Shown here: one piece after another, positions 1 through 8,292 of the stretch
Layout of the letters: every line of letters starts with the position of its first letter
How positions within the stretch are numbered: position 1 is the stretch's first letter
Translations under genes and position numbers: made by a program
The notes under the pieces: model-generated
What the model was told of the DNA's origin: nothing
The model's database searches: none
What the model saw: only the letters and a program-made list of their open reading frames with translations
NCBI RefSeq assembly: GCF_007830255.1
Contig: NZ_VLKG01000008.1
Location: 1 to 64,000, forward strand
From: Azomonas agilis
GTDB taxonomy: Bacteria > Pseudomonadota > Gammaproteobacteria > Pseudomonadales > Pseudomonadaceae
Length of the DNA stretch: 64,000 nucleotides
Direction of reading: 5' to 3'

Positions 1-317
1 CCGACCGCAAGCATGTTCTTAGCCGCGTTAATATCGCGGTCGTGCCTGACACCACAGGCATTGCAGGTTCATTCTCTTATTCCAAGCCCTGCGCTACCGT
101 TCGGCCTCGAATCCGGCAAACAGCCGCAATTCAAGCAGGTTTGGGGGGGGTACGCCTCATGAACCGCTTTAAAAACAATGCCTGCGCTATCGCATTTATA
201 TTCCAGCATTGTCTTCAACATAGCCCATCCCGCATTCAATACGGATTTGGCGATCTTAGCTTTGGCTAACGAGGAGGATTTGATGTTTCCTACAATAGAG
301 TTCACCGGTACGTTTTA
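1..317 (-). pseudogene. TnpB (IS200/IS605-type) C-terminal remnant, broken
   Basis: The minus strand encodes the C-terminal part of a TnpB/OrfB-type RNA-guided nuclease and runs off the left edge. Visible landmarks are the AKSVLNAGW helix, a zinc-ribbon pair CLNCG and CNACG, and the last RuvC motif HDRDINAAKN. Between the two zinc-ribbon halves the conserved arginine-glutamate-tryptophan reads arginine-glutamate-TGA, so the tryptophan codon has become a stop (complement of about 66-68). A second in-frame stop lies at the complement of 315-317, before the SIVGN segment. The N-terminal two thirds of a normal roughly 400-residue TnpB is absent or unrecognisable. It is almost certainly inactive. 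A related scrap lies near 18.84-18.94 kb. Confidence in family is high from the motifs; element ends were not located. Confidence 0.8.
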
Positions 318-361
318 CAAGCTGTCGTGTGCATTTCGGCGGTGCCCCTCCCGCGCTATCC

Positions 362-386
362 ATCCCCGCACTAAAGTACGGGTTTT
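362..386 (+). terminator. hairpin followed by T-run
   Basis: CCCG-c-ACT-aa-AGT-a-CGGG forms a short stem-loop directly followed by six T on the plus strand, the look of an intrinsic terminator reading rightward. No intact plus-strand gene precedes it, so it may instead be a leftover end structure of the neighbouring IS200/IS605-type element, whose ends are hairpins. Confidence 0.35.
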
Positions 387-410
387 TTCGCGCAAAACTG
401 ATAACGCGGG

Positions 411-438
411 CCGGAATACGAGCTCATTCGTATTCCGG
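411..438. repeat. perfect 11-bp inverted repeat
   Basis: CCGGAATACGA (411-421) and TCGTATTCCGG (428-438) pair perfectly around a 6-nt loop GCTCAT. There is no T-run on either side, so it is not a classic terminator. It sits between the TnpB remnant and the start of the binding-protein gene and could be an element end, a transcription-blocking stem or a regulator site for the downstream operon. Confidence 0.7.
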
Positions 439-482
439 TGATTGGATTGTAAATTTCAAGCAGTAAGTGGCATAGAGCCATT

Positions 483-1637
483 ATGCTGGCGCATTTATCC
501 TCTATAATGCTCAGAGGTATGAAAATTTTTGAGCATATTTCAATGCCTATTATTCTAATAATTTTGATCCTGCTGGGCTTAAGTAGTCCAGTCTGGGCCA
601 TGAGCGTGACCTTTATCGCCCCCGGACATGAGCATGAAGCCTACTGGGTTGGGGTCTCTGAGGTTATGAATAAGGCTGCTCAGGATTTGGGGATTGAGTT
701 CAAAACGCTGTTTGCTGAGCGTGATATCTTACGAGAAATCGAGTTAGTCAAGAGTGTCACGCGCTTAACCAAGTCACAGCAACCCGATTACCTGATCATA
801 GCCGGTGAAAAAGCGATTTTGCCTGAGCAGCTAAAATTGGCAGAGGCAGCGCAAATTCCCGTTTTTCTAATTGCCAATATACCCAATGCCCAACAGCGCC
901 TCCAAATTGGATATCCGCGCGAGCGCTTTAAATACTGGTTAGGCAGCCTTACCCCTCAAGCAGAAGCAGCGGGCTATATGACTGGGCAGGCTTTAATCAA
1001 GGCAGGTCTGCAAGCCGGGTTACAGGATGCTTCAGGTCGCTTGTCTCTGTTGGCGTTGTCGGGAACTCGATCTACGGGGTCTTCCGTACAACGAAATCGT
1101 GGATTAGCCTCGGCGCTGAAAGACTTTCCTCAAGTTGATCTAAAGCAAGTGGTTCATGCGGACTGGAGGCAAGATAAGGCCTATGTGCAAACTACCCACT
1201 TGCTGCAGCGCTATCCCGATGTCCGTTTAATCTGGTGTGCTAATGATCAAATCGCCTTGGGAGCTATGCAGGCTTTAAAGGACGCAAATTTGCAGCCAGG
1301 CAAGGACGTACTGCTTTCTGCAATTAATACTTCGGTCGAGGCCATGCAGGCTTTGGTGGAGGGTCGTTTGTCGGCATTGGCGGGAGGGCACTATTTATCC
1401 GGCGCTTGGGCGTTGGTAGTTTTGTACGATTATCATCATGGCGTTGATTTTGCGATAACCGAAGGATTGGAAATGGATCGCTCCATGTTTGCATTGTTTT
1501 CCCCCGAACAAGCTCAGCGTTTTATCAAAGCTCCTCTTGGCTATGCGTTAGACTTTCGCCGCTACACTAAGCACCTCAATCCACAGCTATTGCATTATAG
1601 GTTTGACTTTCGCCCTATCCTTGAGGACGGCCAGTGA
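483..1637 (+). CDS. periplasmic sugar-type substrate-binding protein
   Basis: Type I periplasmic binding protein of the RbsB/LuxP kind (Peripla_BP_4-like). The frame opens at 483, but a start at 519 gives a cleaner signal peptide: MKIFEH, a hydrophobic run of I and L, then SSPVWA as cleavage site, leaving a mature protein of about 345 residues. The two-lobed fold is suggested by the N-terminal VTFIAPGHEHEAYW segment and the C-terminal hinge region WCANDQIALGAMQAL followed by SAINTS. No ABC permease or ATPase gene is adjacent. Instead its stop overlaps the start of a membrane diguanylate cyclase by 4 bp, so it is probably the ligand-sensing partner of that enzyme rather than a transport component. 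The ligand is unknown; aldoses or autoinducer-2-like sugars are guesses. Confidence 0.8.
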   Translation: MLAHLSSIMLRGMKIFEHISMPIILIILILLGLSSPVWAMSVTFIAPGHEHEAYWVGVSEVMNKAAQDLGIEFKTLFAERDILREIELVKSVTRLTKSQQPDYLIIAGEKAILPEQLKLAEAAQIPVFLIANIPNAQQRLQIGYPRERFKYWLGSLTPQAEAAGYMTGQALIKAGLQAGLQDASGRLSLLALSGTRSTGSSVQRNRGLASALKDFPQVDLKQVVHADWRQDKAYVQTTHLLQRYPDVRLIWCANDQIALGAMQALKDANLQPGKDVLLSAINTSVEAMQALVEGRLSALAGGHYLSGAWALVVLYDYHHGVDFAITEGLEMDRSMFALFSPEQAQRFIKAPLGYALDFRRYTKHLNPQLLHYRFDFRPILEDGQ

Positions 1638-3343
1638 GCTCTGGTCAGCGCTTTGTATCCATCAGACAGAATATTCTGCGCCGAGTTTTTTGGTCAGCTT
1701 TGGTATGCAGCAGTCTGGGCGTTTTGATTCAAACCCTTAGTATTTATAGCAGCGAAAATGAACGCTTCCACCAACTGACGGTTTGGATTGGTGAAACCCA
1801 AGTTCCTCTTTTAACCCTAGGGCTGTGGGACATTGAGTTAGAGCCGTTACAGCAGCAATTACAGCAGCTAGCCGACCGCCCTGAAATTGAACGAGTTGTT
1901 TTAGAGACCCCCTTTCAGTTGAGGCTATCGGCAGGACGGCCAGCCTCTAAACAATACTCAGATGCACAGTTACCTATCCCTCATCCTTATAACCCTCAGC
2001 AGGTTTTAGGAACATTACACATCTATACGTATTCGACATCTTTGTATGAGCGAGTGTTTCAATCTGCAATTTGGAGCATATTAGAAATTGCTCTCATTAC
2101 CTTGCTGATTGGTGCAGCAATTGCCTATCCCATGCACCATCAGTTGGGTCGTCCTTTACGACGTATCGCGCAGTACGCAACCAAGCTAGCTCCCGATAAA
2201 CCGCAGCCACCCCTCAAGCTGTGTCGTTCTGAAAAAGACTATTACGATGAGATTGATTTGGTCGCCCACGGGTTTGAAACCCTGCGCCAAAGTCTACAGC
2301 AGTATGCCCACGAGCGAGACCAAGCGCTGGCTGCTTTGGCTTATGAGCGTGATCAGTTGGATCGGCGCGTTGCTTTGCGTACAGCCGCTTTGCAACGTAT
2401 TAATGGTTACTTGGACTTATTTTCCCGTACCCTGATGCAATGTGTGCACTTACCGGTTGATCAGTACCAGAGCAAGTTGTATTGGGCGTTACAGGAGCTG
2501 AGTGAATATATAGATGCTTCTGTCTGTGCTTTGGCTGAAGAAAAAGATCAACACTGGCAGTGGCTGGTAGTTTATCCCGAAGCGACCCCTATGCCCCAAT
2601 ATGTACCTGAGCAATTTGAGCCTGTTCCGGATGGTTGGGAATACAGTTCCAGTCTGGATGTTTGGGTGTACTGTTTACGCAACCAAGACGGCGGAAGTTT
2701 GCTTTGGTTGCAGGGTGTGCGCTTGGCCAGCTCGGTGGATGAGCGCCGTTATCAACAAATGGCCGCCAAGATGCTGTTTAGCCTGTTGGAACGCTGGCAA
2801 CACGCACGGGCTTTGGAAGTCAGCCATAAAGAGTTGGAGCGCTTATCCTTTAGTGACGCATTGACGGGCTTGGCTAATCGGCGGCGCTTTAACGAACAGT
2901 ATCGGCAGGAGCTTCAGCGTGCCTACCGGCATAATACGGCTTTATCGGTGTTGATGATCGACATTGATTACTTCAAAGCTTATAACGATCACTATGGTCA
3001 TGGGCAGGGGGATCAGTGTTTGGTGCAGATTGGTCAGTGCCTATTGAATAGCTTTCAGCGGGCAGGAGAGTTACCCGCTCGATTGGGGGGTGAGGAGTTT
3101 GTGGTTTTGCTTCCCTACTGTGATGCGGCTAAAGCTCAACGTGCCGCTGAGCGTTTACGATGGACGGTGGAAGCCTTGGCTATTGAACACCTGGGTGCTC
3201 CCCTAGGTCAGGTGACGGTGAGTGTTGGTTTTGCCAGTTTGCAGCGTCCACAGGAGGCATCGCACCACATGAACCTCTTAGAAATTGCTGATAAAGCCCT
3301 GTATATGGCCAAGGCCGCAGGGCGCAATACCGTCTGTGGTTAA
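1634..3343 (+). CDS. membrane-bound diguanylate cyclase (HAMP-GGDEF)
   Basis: Makes cyclic di-GMP from two GTP at the inner membrane. Starts with GTG inside the stop of the upstream binding-protein gene (4-bp overlap). Order: membrane helix at about 14-38, periplasmic domain about 39-143, second membrane helix about 144-165, HAMP-like linker, charged coiled coil about 225-255, a GAF-like or unassigned middle region about 255-395, and a GGDEF domain about 400-569. The active-site signature is GGEEF at 485-489, with the upstream FSDALTGLANRRRF typical of active cyclases. The inhibitory I-site position reads RAGE instead of RxxD, so product inhibition may be weaker. There is no EAL domain. The periplasmic loop is well placed to be touched by the co-encoded binding protein. 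Ends 4 bp before the converging dusA. Confidence 0.9.
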   Translation: MSSGQRFVSIRQNILRRVFWSALVCSSLGVLIQTLSIYSSENERFHQLTVWIGETQVPLLTLGLWDIELEPLQQQLQQLADRPEIERVVLETPFQLRLSAGRPASKQYSDAQLPIPHPYNPQQVLGTLHIYTYSTSLYERVFQSAIWSILEIALITLLIGAAIAYPMHHQLGRPLRRIAQYATKLAPDKPQPPLKLCRSEKDYYDEIDLVAHGFETLRQSLQQYAHERDQALAALAYERDQLDRRVALRTAALQRINGYLDLFSRTLMQCVHLPVDQYQSKLYWALQELSEYIDASVCALAEEKDQHWQWLVVYPEATPMPQYVPEQFEPVPDGWEYSSSLDVWVYCLRNQDGGSLLWLQGVRLASSVDERRYQQMAAKMLFSLLERWQHARALEVSHKELERLSFSDALTGLANRRRFNEQYRQELQRAYRHNTALSVLMIDIDYFKAYNDHYGHGQGDQCLVQIGQCLLNSFQRAGELPARLGGEEFVVLLPYCDAAKAQRAAERLRWTVEALAIEHLGAPLGQVTVSVGFASLQRPQEASHHMNLLEIADKALYMAKAAGRNTVCG

Positions 3344-3347
3344 GGGC

Positions 3348-4349
3348 TTAGCGCCCTTCCAAGATCTTAAGGGCTTGATCAAAGAGCGCTAAAGGTTGAG
3401 GTGTTTTGTGAATATCAACGGATAATAATTGACGGAAGCGACGAGCGCCGGAGAACCCTTGAGCCAATCCCAAAATATGCCGGGTGATGTGGTGTAAGCT
3501 GCCTCCTGCTTTTAGATGTGCTTCTGCATAAGGCCGTAGAGCTGATAACGCCTGATGGCGACTGATGATGGGGGCCGTGCTACCACATAAGTGCTGATCT
3601 ACAAAGGCCAGTAAATAAGGGTTGTTATAGGCCGCCCGTCCTAGCATGACTCCGTCGAAGGTCGCTAAATGAGTTTGGCAGTCTGCTAAGGTTTCGATGC
3701 CACCGTTGAGAATAATCTCTAGGTCAGGAAAATCCTGTTTGAGTTGCTGTGCTATGTCGTAGCGCAGCGGAGGGATATCGCGGTTTTCCTTGGGAGAGAG
3801 CCCTTCAAGAATGGCAATCCGCGCATGGACAATAAAGGTACGGCATCCAGCTTCCTGAGCTTGGCCTACAAAATCCACCAATTCGCTGTACTGATCGCGC
3901 CCATTAATCCCAATGCGGTGTTTGAGGGTGATTTCAATATCAACCGCATCGCGCATCGCCTTAATACAGTCCGCTACACGCTGCGGATGAGCCATCAGGC
4001 AGGCTCCAATCATGTTTTGTTGTACGCGATCACTAGGGCAGCCGGCATTCAGATTGACCTCTCTATAACCCGCCGCAGCGCCCATTCGAGCGCAGAGGGC
4101 CAATTCAGCAGGATCACTCCCACCCAATTGCAAAGCCAGTGGATGCTCTAGCGGATGGTGTTGCAAGAAACGCTGCGGATCGCCGTGTAATAAAGCCCCG
4201 GTAGTCACCATCTCGGTATACAGAAGCGCACGCTGGGACAGGAGGCGGGCAAAGTATCGAAAGTGCCGGTCTGTCCAGTCCATCATGGGGGCAACGCAAA
4301 AGGTTCTATTAAGGGGCGAAGGGCTAAGGGTTGAGTGTGCTGTACTCAT
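3348..4349 (-). CDS. dusA: tRNA-dihydrouridine synthase A
   Basis: FMN-dependent enzyme that reduces uridines to dihydrouridine in the D-loop of tRNA using NADPH. The N-terminal FCVAPMMDWTDRHFRYF is the flavin-barrel start seen in DusA, followed by TEMVTTGALLHGD, the active-site region NLNAGCPSDRVQ with the catalytic cysteine, and the HARIAILEGLSPKENR segment specific to DusA. The first possible start upstream is a TTG at 4388; the ATG at 4349 gives about 333 residues, the normal DusA length, and is preferred. Single gene, convergent with the diguanylate cyclase. Confidence 0.93.
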   Translation of the reverse strand: MSTAHSTLSPSPLNRTFCVAPMMDWTDRHFRYFARLLSQRALLYTEMVTTGALLHGDPQRFLQHHPLEHPLALQLGGSDPAELALCARMGAAAGYREVNLNAGCPSDRVQQNMIGACLMAHPQRVADCIKAMRDAVDIEITLKHRIGINGRDQYSELVDFVGQAQEAGCRTFIVHARIAILEGLSPKENRDIPPLRYDIAQQLKQDFPDLEIILNGGIETLADCQTHLATFDGVMLGRAAYNNPYLLAFVDQHLCGSTAPIISRHQALSALRPYAEAHLKAGGSLHHITRHILGLAQGFSGARRFRQLLSVDIHKTPQPLALFDQALKILEGR

Positions 4350-4596
4350 TGAGGCGTGGGGCTCTATTTGATGCGGCGGATTTTCCAAGCTAATAGGGCA
4401 TTGGCTTAGAAACTGTGGAGCAGTGTATCAGGAAAGCAGCCCATAGTAGGATGAGGCCTTATTTTGAGTCGCTTAATCTGCTGATGGGTACAGAATAATG
4501 TGCAAAGCGTTCCTAATTAAGAGGGGGTAATGCAGATTGCTTGGGCTTAGGCATGCTAAGGTTCACCCCTGTGTCCCATTCACTGAAGAGCGCTGC

Positions 4597-5931
4597 ATGC
4601 TCCCTATGGTTTTTTCCAACATTCCACAACGCGCCTTGATTGCGACAACGGCGCTGGTATTAATGGTGGCCTGTGCTGCAGAGCCCCATCAGGCCGTTCA
4701 GCCGGTCTCGTTTAATGCTAACCCTGCTACGCCTGTACCTGTAACGCCTGCTACCCGTGCAACTCAGCCTGAGCGCCCGCTTACTCAGGGAGCCATTGAG
4801 GAGGCTCCGGCCACTGAGGAAAGTTTCACTCAGTGGTGCCATAGATTTCGAGCCGAAGCCCTAGCCGCTGGTATTGATGCCTCTGTATTTGATCAGGCAT
4901 TTAAAGGCCTACAGCCAGATCCTGAGGTAGTGGCCTCAGATCGCAGTCAGCCTGAGTTTTCTCGGCCCGTGTGGGAGTATTTGGAAGGCGCGCTCTCGTT
5001 ACCCCGAATCAGTATAGGGCAGCGCTTACTGAATCAGTACGAAGCTTTATTAAAGCAATTAGAGGCTAAGTATGGGGTGAGCCGCCATATTCTGGTCGCC
5101 ATTTGGGGAATGGAGAGCAGTTTTGGCCGGAATATAGGCGATAAGTCGGTGATTCGCTCTCTAGCGACCTTAGCCCATGAAGGGCGGCGACCTGATTTTG
5201 CCAAGACACAATTATTGGCGGCGTTAAAAATTTTGCAAAATGGAGATATTTCGCTGGAGCGTATGCAAGGCTCATGGGCGGGTGCTATGGGCCAAACCCA
5301 GTTTATTCCCACCACCTATCAAGACTATGCCGTGGACTTTGATGGCGATGGCCGCCGTGATATTTGGGACAGTGTGGCGGATGCTCTGGCTTCTACAGCC
5401 CACTATGTGCAGGCTTCAGGCTGGGATAATCGGCATACTTGGGGGTTTGAAGTTCACTTACCCAAGAATTTTGATTACGCCTTAGCCGATCCAGACATTC
5501 GTAAGCCTTTGACGGATTGGCGACGCTTAGGGGTGATTATTCCGTCTTTACCGGGGCAGGATGCTGCGCTAGGGACTTTAGTATTACCGGCAGGCTATCG
5601 CGGGCCGGCGTTCTTGGTATTGGATAACTTCCGCGCCATTTTGCAGTACAACAACTCTACTTCCTATGCCTTGGCGATTAATCTGTTAGCCGAGCGTTTT
5701 AATGGCGGGGGACGCATTTTAGCGCGCTGGCCCAAGGAGCAACGCATTCTGAGCCGTTCTGAGCGCTTGGAGTTGCAAACCCGCCTAAATGAGCTGGGAT
5801 TTAACAGCGGTGTGCCCGATAGCATTATTGGAGCCAATACGCGCCGAGCTATTCGAGCTTATCAGCAGCAACTCGGTTGGCCCGCAGACGGTTATCCAAC
5901 CCCAGAGTTGCTGGCACAGCTTCGTCGCTAG
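4597..5931 (+). CDS. lytic murein transglycosylase lipoprotein with peptidoglycan-binding domain
   Basis: Cleaves the MurNAc-GlcNAc bond of peptidoglycan with formation of 1,6-anhydroMurNAc. The start at 4597 (GAAGAG upstream) gives a lipoprotein signal ending LVLMVAC, so the mature protein is probably acylated on that cysteine. An MltB-family (GH103, SLT_2) catalytic domain spans about 60-370 with the catalytic glutamate in GMESSFGRN, and later SWAGAMGQTQFIPTTY and AVDFDGDGRRDIW. A C-terminal PG_binding_1 domain (about 385-444) reads LQTRLNELGF ... IRAYQQQLG. It is longer than the second MltB at 57.3 kb, which lacks the binding domain. Monocistronic. Confidence 0.9.
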   Translation: MLPMVFSNIPQRALIATTALVLMVACAAEPHQAVQPVSFNANPATPVPVTPATRATQPERPLTQGAIEEAPATEESFTQWCHRFRAEALAAGIDASVFDQAFKGLQPDPEVVASDRSQPEFSRPVWEYLEGALSLPRISIGQRLLNQYEALLKQLEAKYGVSRHILVAIWGMESSFGRNIGDKSVIRSLATLAHEGRRPDFAKTQLLAALKILQNGDISLERMQGSWAGAMGQTQFIPTTYQDYAVDFDGDGRRDIWDSVADALASTAHYVQASGWDNRHTWGFEVHLPKNFDYALADPDIRKPLTDWRRLGVIIPSLPGQDAALGTLVLPAGYRGPAFLVLDNFRAILQYNNSTSYALAINLLAERFNGGGRILARWPKEQRILSRSERLELQTRLNELGFNSGVPDSIIGANTRRAIRAYQQQLGWPADGYPTPELLAQLRR

Positions 5932-5934
5932 GGT

Positions 5935-6816
5935 TTATTGAGACTCTAAACAGCCATCTAAAGTCTTGATGGGGCCATACAGGGCTGGGCGGCGGTCACG
6001 GAAGACCCCCCAAGCACTGCGCAGGCGTTCCAACTGATCCAAATCGAAGCTATGGATTAATGTGCCTTCGGTGGTTTCGTCCAGCTCAGCCACCTTAGCG
6101 CCTAAAGCGTCCGCAATAAAAGATGAGCCGTAAAAGCGAATCTGATAGTCCTCTTGATGCTCTGTGCCAACACGGTTGCTGGCAATTAGAGGCATTAGGT
6201 TGGCTCCGGCATGTCCTTGCTGAACCCTTTGCCAGTGATCCCGTGAGTTAATACTGGGGTCGTGGGGTTCGCTGCCGATGGCGGTGGGGTAAAACAATAA
6301 TTCAGCGCCTAGTAACGCCATGCTGCGGGCCGTTTCTGGAAACCACTGATCCCAACAAATACCCACTCCAATGCGGGCGTATCGGGTATTCCAGACCTTA
6401 AATCCGGTGTCACCGGGGTTGAAGTAGTATTTTTCGTGATAACCAGGGCCATCGGGAATATGGCTTTTGCGGTAGAGCCCTAGATTGCGTCCGTCAGCAT
6501 CAATCACGGCAACCGTATTGAAGCGTGCCCGCTGAGCCCGCTCAAAAAAACTGATGGGAAGCACCACCTTCAATTCAGCGGCAAGGGCTTGGAAGTGGCG
6601 TAGGGCCGGATTTTCTTCCACTGAGGTCGCGAGCTGTAAATACTCAGGATTGGGTTTTTGGCAGAAGTAAGGTGTTTCGAAGAGTTCTTGGAGCAAAATA
6701 ATCTGCGCCCCCTGAGCCGCTGCTTGGCGTACCAGTTGTTCTGCTTTGGCAAGGTTGGCAGTGCGATCCCAGGTGCAGGCCATTTGGGTAGCTGCAACAC
6801 GAACGATACGGGACAT
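5935..6816 (-). CDS. aguB: N-carbamoylputrescine amidase
   Basis: Nitrilase-superfamily hydrolase that converts N-carbamoylputrescine to putrescine, CO2 and ammonia, the last step of the agmatine route. The Glu-Lys-Cys triad is visible: Glu in LQELFETPYF, Lys in YRKSHIPDGPGY, Cys in GICWDQWFPE. The start at 6816 follows GGAG with good spacing; the frame continues upstream but lacks conservation. About 293 residues, the usual length. The usual partner agmatine deiminase (aguA) is not adjacent, so it must be elsewhere or the enzyme uses a related substrate. Divergent from the chromate transporter gene. Confidence 0.88.
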   Translation of the reverse strand: MSRIVRVAATQMACTWDRTANLAKAEQLVRQAAAQGAQIILLQELFETPYFCQKPNPEYLQLATSVEENPALRHFQALAAELKVVLPISFFERAQRARFNTVAVIDADGRNLGLYRKSHIPDGPGYHEKYYFNPGDTGFKVWNTRYARIGVGICWDQWFPETARSMALLGAELLFYPTAIGSEPHDPSINSRDHWQRVQQGHAGANLMPLIASNRVGTEHQEDYQIRFYGSSFIADALGAKVAELDETTEGTLIHSFDLDQLERLRSAWGVFRDRRPALYGPIKTLDGCLESQ

Positions 6817-6950
6817 CTTTAATCTCCAAGTCTTTCCGAATGGCAAAGGGTATAGCACATCTAAGACAAAGCCGTGATCTTGGCCCTAGTTTGTCTTGGG
6901 GCGCTCAGCCTAGTTTGTGGATGTCTCCTTTCAGAAAAAGGGCTGTTGTT

Positions 6951-8132
6951 ATGTGTTTAGGTATAAAAGCTCGTTTTGGGTTGGCTTGGTCTGTGTTTTG
7001 GGTGTTTTTGCGCTTAGGGTTCACCTCCTTTGGTGGGCCTATTGCGCATTTAGCTTATTTTCGGGATGAGTTTGTGGTGCGGCGTGGCTGGGTTTCAGAA
7101 CAGCAGTATGCAGACCTAGTGGCCCTGTGTCAGTTTTTACCCGGGCCAGCCAGTAGTCAGGTTACTATGGCTGTGGGTCTATTACGCGCCGGTTATGCTG
7201 GAGTTTTAGCCGCTTGGGTGGGATTTACCCTGCCTTCAGCGCTGGGTTTAATGTTGTTTGCCCACGGCTTGACCCATGTAGAAGCCATGCAGGGCGTACT
7301 GCATGGTTTGAAGATTTTAGCCGTAGCTGTGGTGATTCAAGCAGTGTGGGAAATGGCGCGTAAATTTTGCCCAGACCGCCTGCGTATCAGTCTGATGGTG
7401 GCTGCTGCCTGCGTTGCGCTCTATGTACCTATTGCAGGGGTACATATGGCGATTATCTTGGGGGCAGGGCTGATTGGAAGTCGCTGGTGTAAACCTGAAT
7501 TAAAGTCGATGGCTCAGCCCTTGGAGGTTTCCGTAACCCCTAGGATGGGGCTGATATTTTTATCAGTTTTTGTTCTGTTGCTGGTGGGGCTACCTTTATT
7601 GCATCGGCTGTGGGATGTGCAGGCTCTGGTTTGGTTGGACGCATTTTATCGGGTGGGAGCCTTAGTTTTTGGCGGCGGGCATGTAGTACTGCCGTTGCTG
7701 CATACTGAGGTGGTGGCCTCCGGTTGGGTCACTGAGCAAGGTTTTTTAGCCGGATATAGTGCGGCTCAAGCCGTGCCGGGGCCTTTGTTTAGTTTTGCCG
7801 CATTTCTTGGTGTGTTACTCGGAGGTTGGGCCGCGGGATTGCTTTGTCTTATTGGGATTTTTATGCCCGCATTTTTGTTAGTGATGGGCGCATTGCCGTT
7901 TTGGGCACTGTGGTGTCAGAACCCAAAAATGCAATCTTGTTTGGCAGGGATTAATGCTGCTGTGGTTGGCCTTTTATTAGCGGCACTCTATCAACCACTG
8001 TGGCAATCATCGATAGAGTCAAGGCAGGATTTTGCCCTGACCTTGATTACTTTGGTAGCAATCATGTGCTGGCGCTGTCCTTTATGGGCTGCTGTGCTGG
8101 GCTGTGCCTTAGTCGGTTGGGTTGCATACTGA
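6951..8132 (+). CDS. chrA: chromate transporter, two-domain CHR family
   Basis: Inner-membrane protein of about 393 residues with two homologous CHR domains. Each begins with a family signature: FLRLGFTSFGGPIAHL in the N-terminal half and FYRVGALVFGGGHVVLPLL in the C-terminal half; both are followed by a G/P-rich motif (LPGPASSQ and VPGPLFSF). About ten to twelve hydrophobic segments. Such proteins export chromate, though many natural members have an uncertain physiological anion. The ATG at 6951 has AAGGG nine bases upstream; in-frame starts at 6840 and 6921 would add an unconserved leader. No chrB regulator is visible. Confidence 0.85.
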   Translation: MCLGIKARFGLAWSVFWVFLRLGFTSFGGPIAHLAYFRDEFVVRRGWVSEQQYADLVALCQFLPGPASSQVTMAVGLLRAGYAGVLAAWVGFTLPSALGLMLFAHGLTHVEAMQGVLHGLKILAVAVVIQAVWEMARKFCPDRLRISLMVAAACVALYVPIAGVHMAIILGAGLIGSRWCKPELKSMAQPLEVSVTPRMGLIFLSVFVLLLVGLPLLHRLWDVQALVWLDAFYRVGALVFGGGHVVLPLLHTEVVASGWVTEQGFLAGYSAAQAVPGPLFSFAAFLGVLLGGWAAGLLCLIGIFMPAFLLVMGALPFWALWCQNPKMQSCLAGINAAVVGLLLAALYQPLWQSSIESRQDFALTLITLVAIMCWRCPLWAAVLGCALVGWVAY

Positions 8133-8148
8133 GGTGATTTTAAGAGGG

Positions 8149-8180
8149 CGGCGATGGAACCAGAGGAGAAACCATCGCCA
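8149..8180. terminator. stem-loop downstream of ferredoxin and chrA
   Basis: GGCGATGG (8150-8157) pairs perfectly with CCATCGCC (8172-8179) around a 14-nt loop. It lies between the converging chrA and ferredoxin genes. No clear T-run follows on either strand, so it may act as a 3' stabilising or Rho-assisting stem. Confidence 0.45.
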
Positions 8181-8187
8181 CCCCACC

Positions 8188-8220
8188 GACCAAAGAGCGG
8201 CGCGGGAATGCTCTTTGGTT
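8188..8220. terminator. second stem-loop downstream of ferredoxin gene
   Basis: ACCAAAGAGC (8189-8198) pairs perfectly with GCTCTTTGGT (8210-8219), 10 bp with an 11-nt GC-rich loop. It is the first strong stem met by transcripts leaving the nifH-ferredoxin unit. It is probably that unit's 3' end structure, in tandem with the stem at 8150-8179, although no U-run is seen. Confidence 0.5.
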
Positions 8221-8292
8221 GGATCAAAAATTCTGGGTAAACAACAGGCCCGCTCTATCATCCCTGACAGCACGGGCGAACCACACAAGGCT

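Noticed and set aside
1-317. Active TnpB nuclease with guide RNA
   Set aside because: Two in-frame stops and loss of the N-terminal RuvC part make it a pseudogene; no right end is visible.
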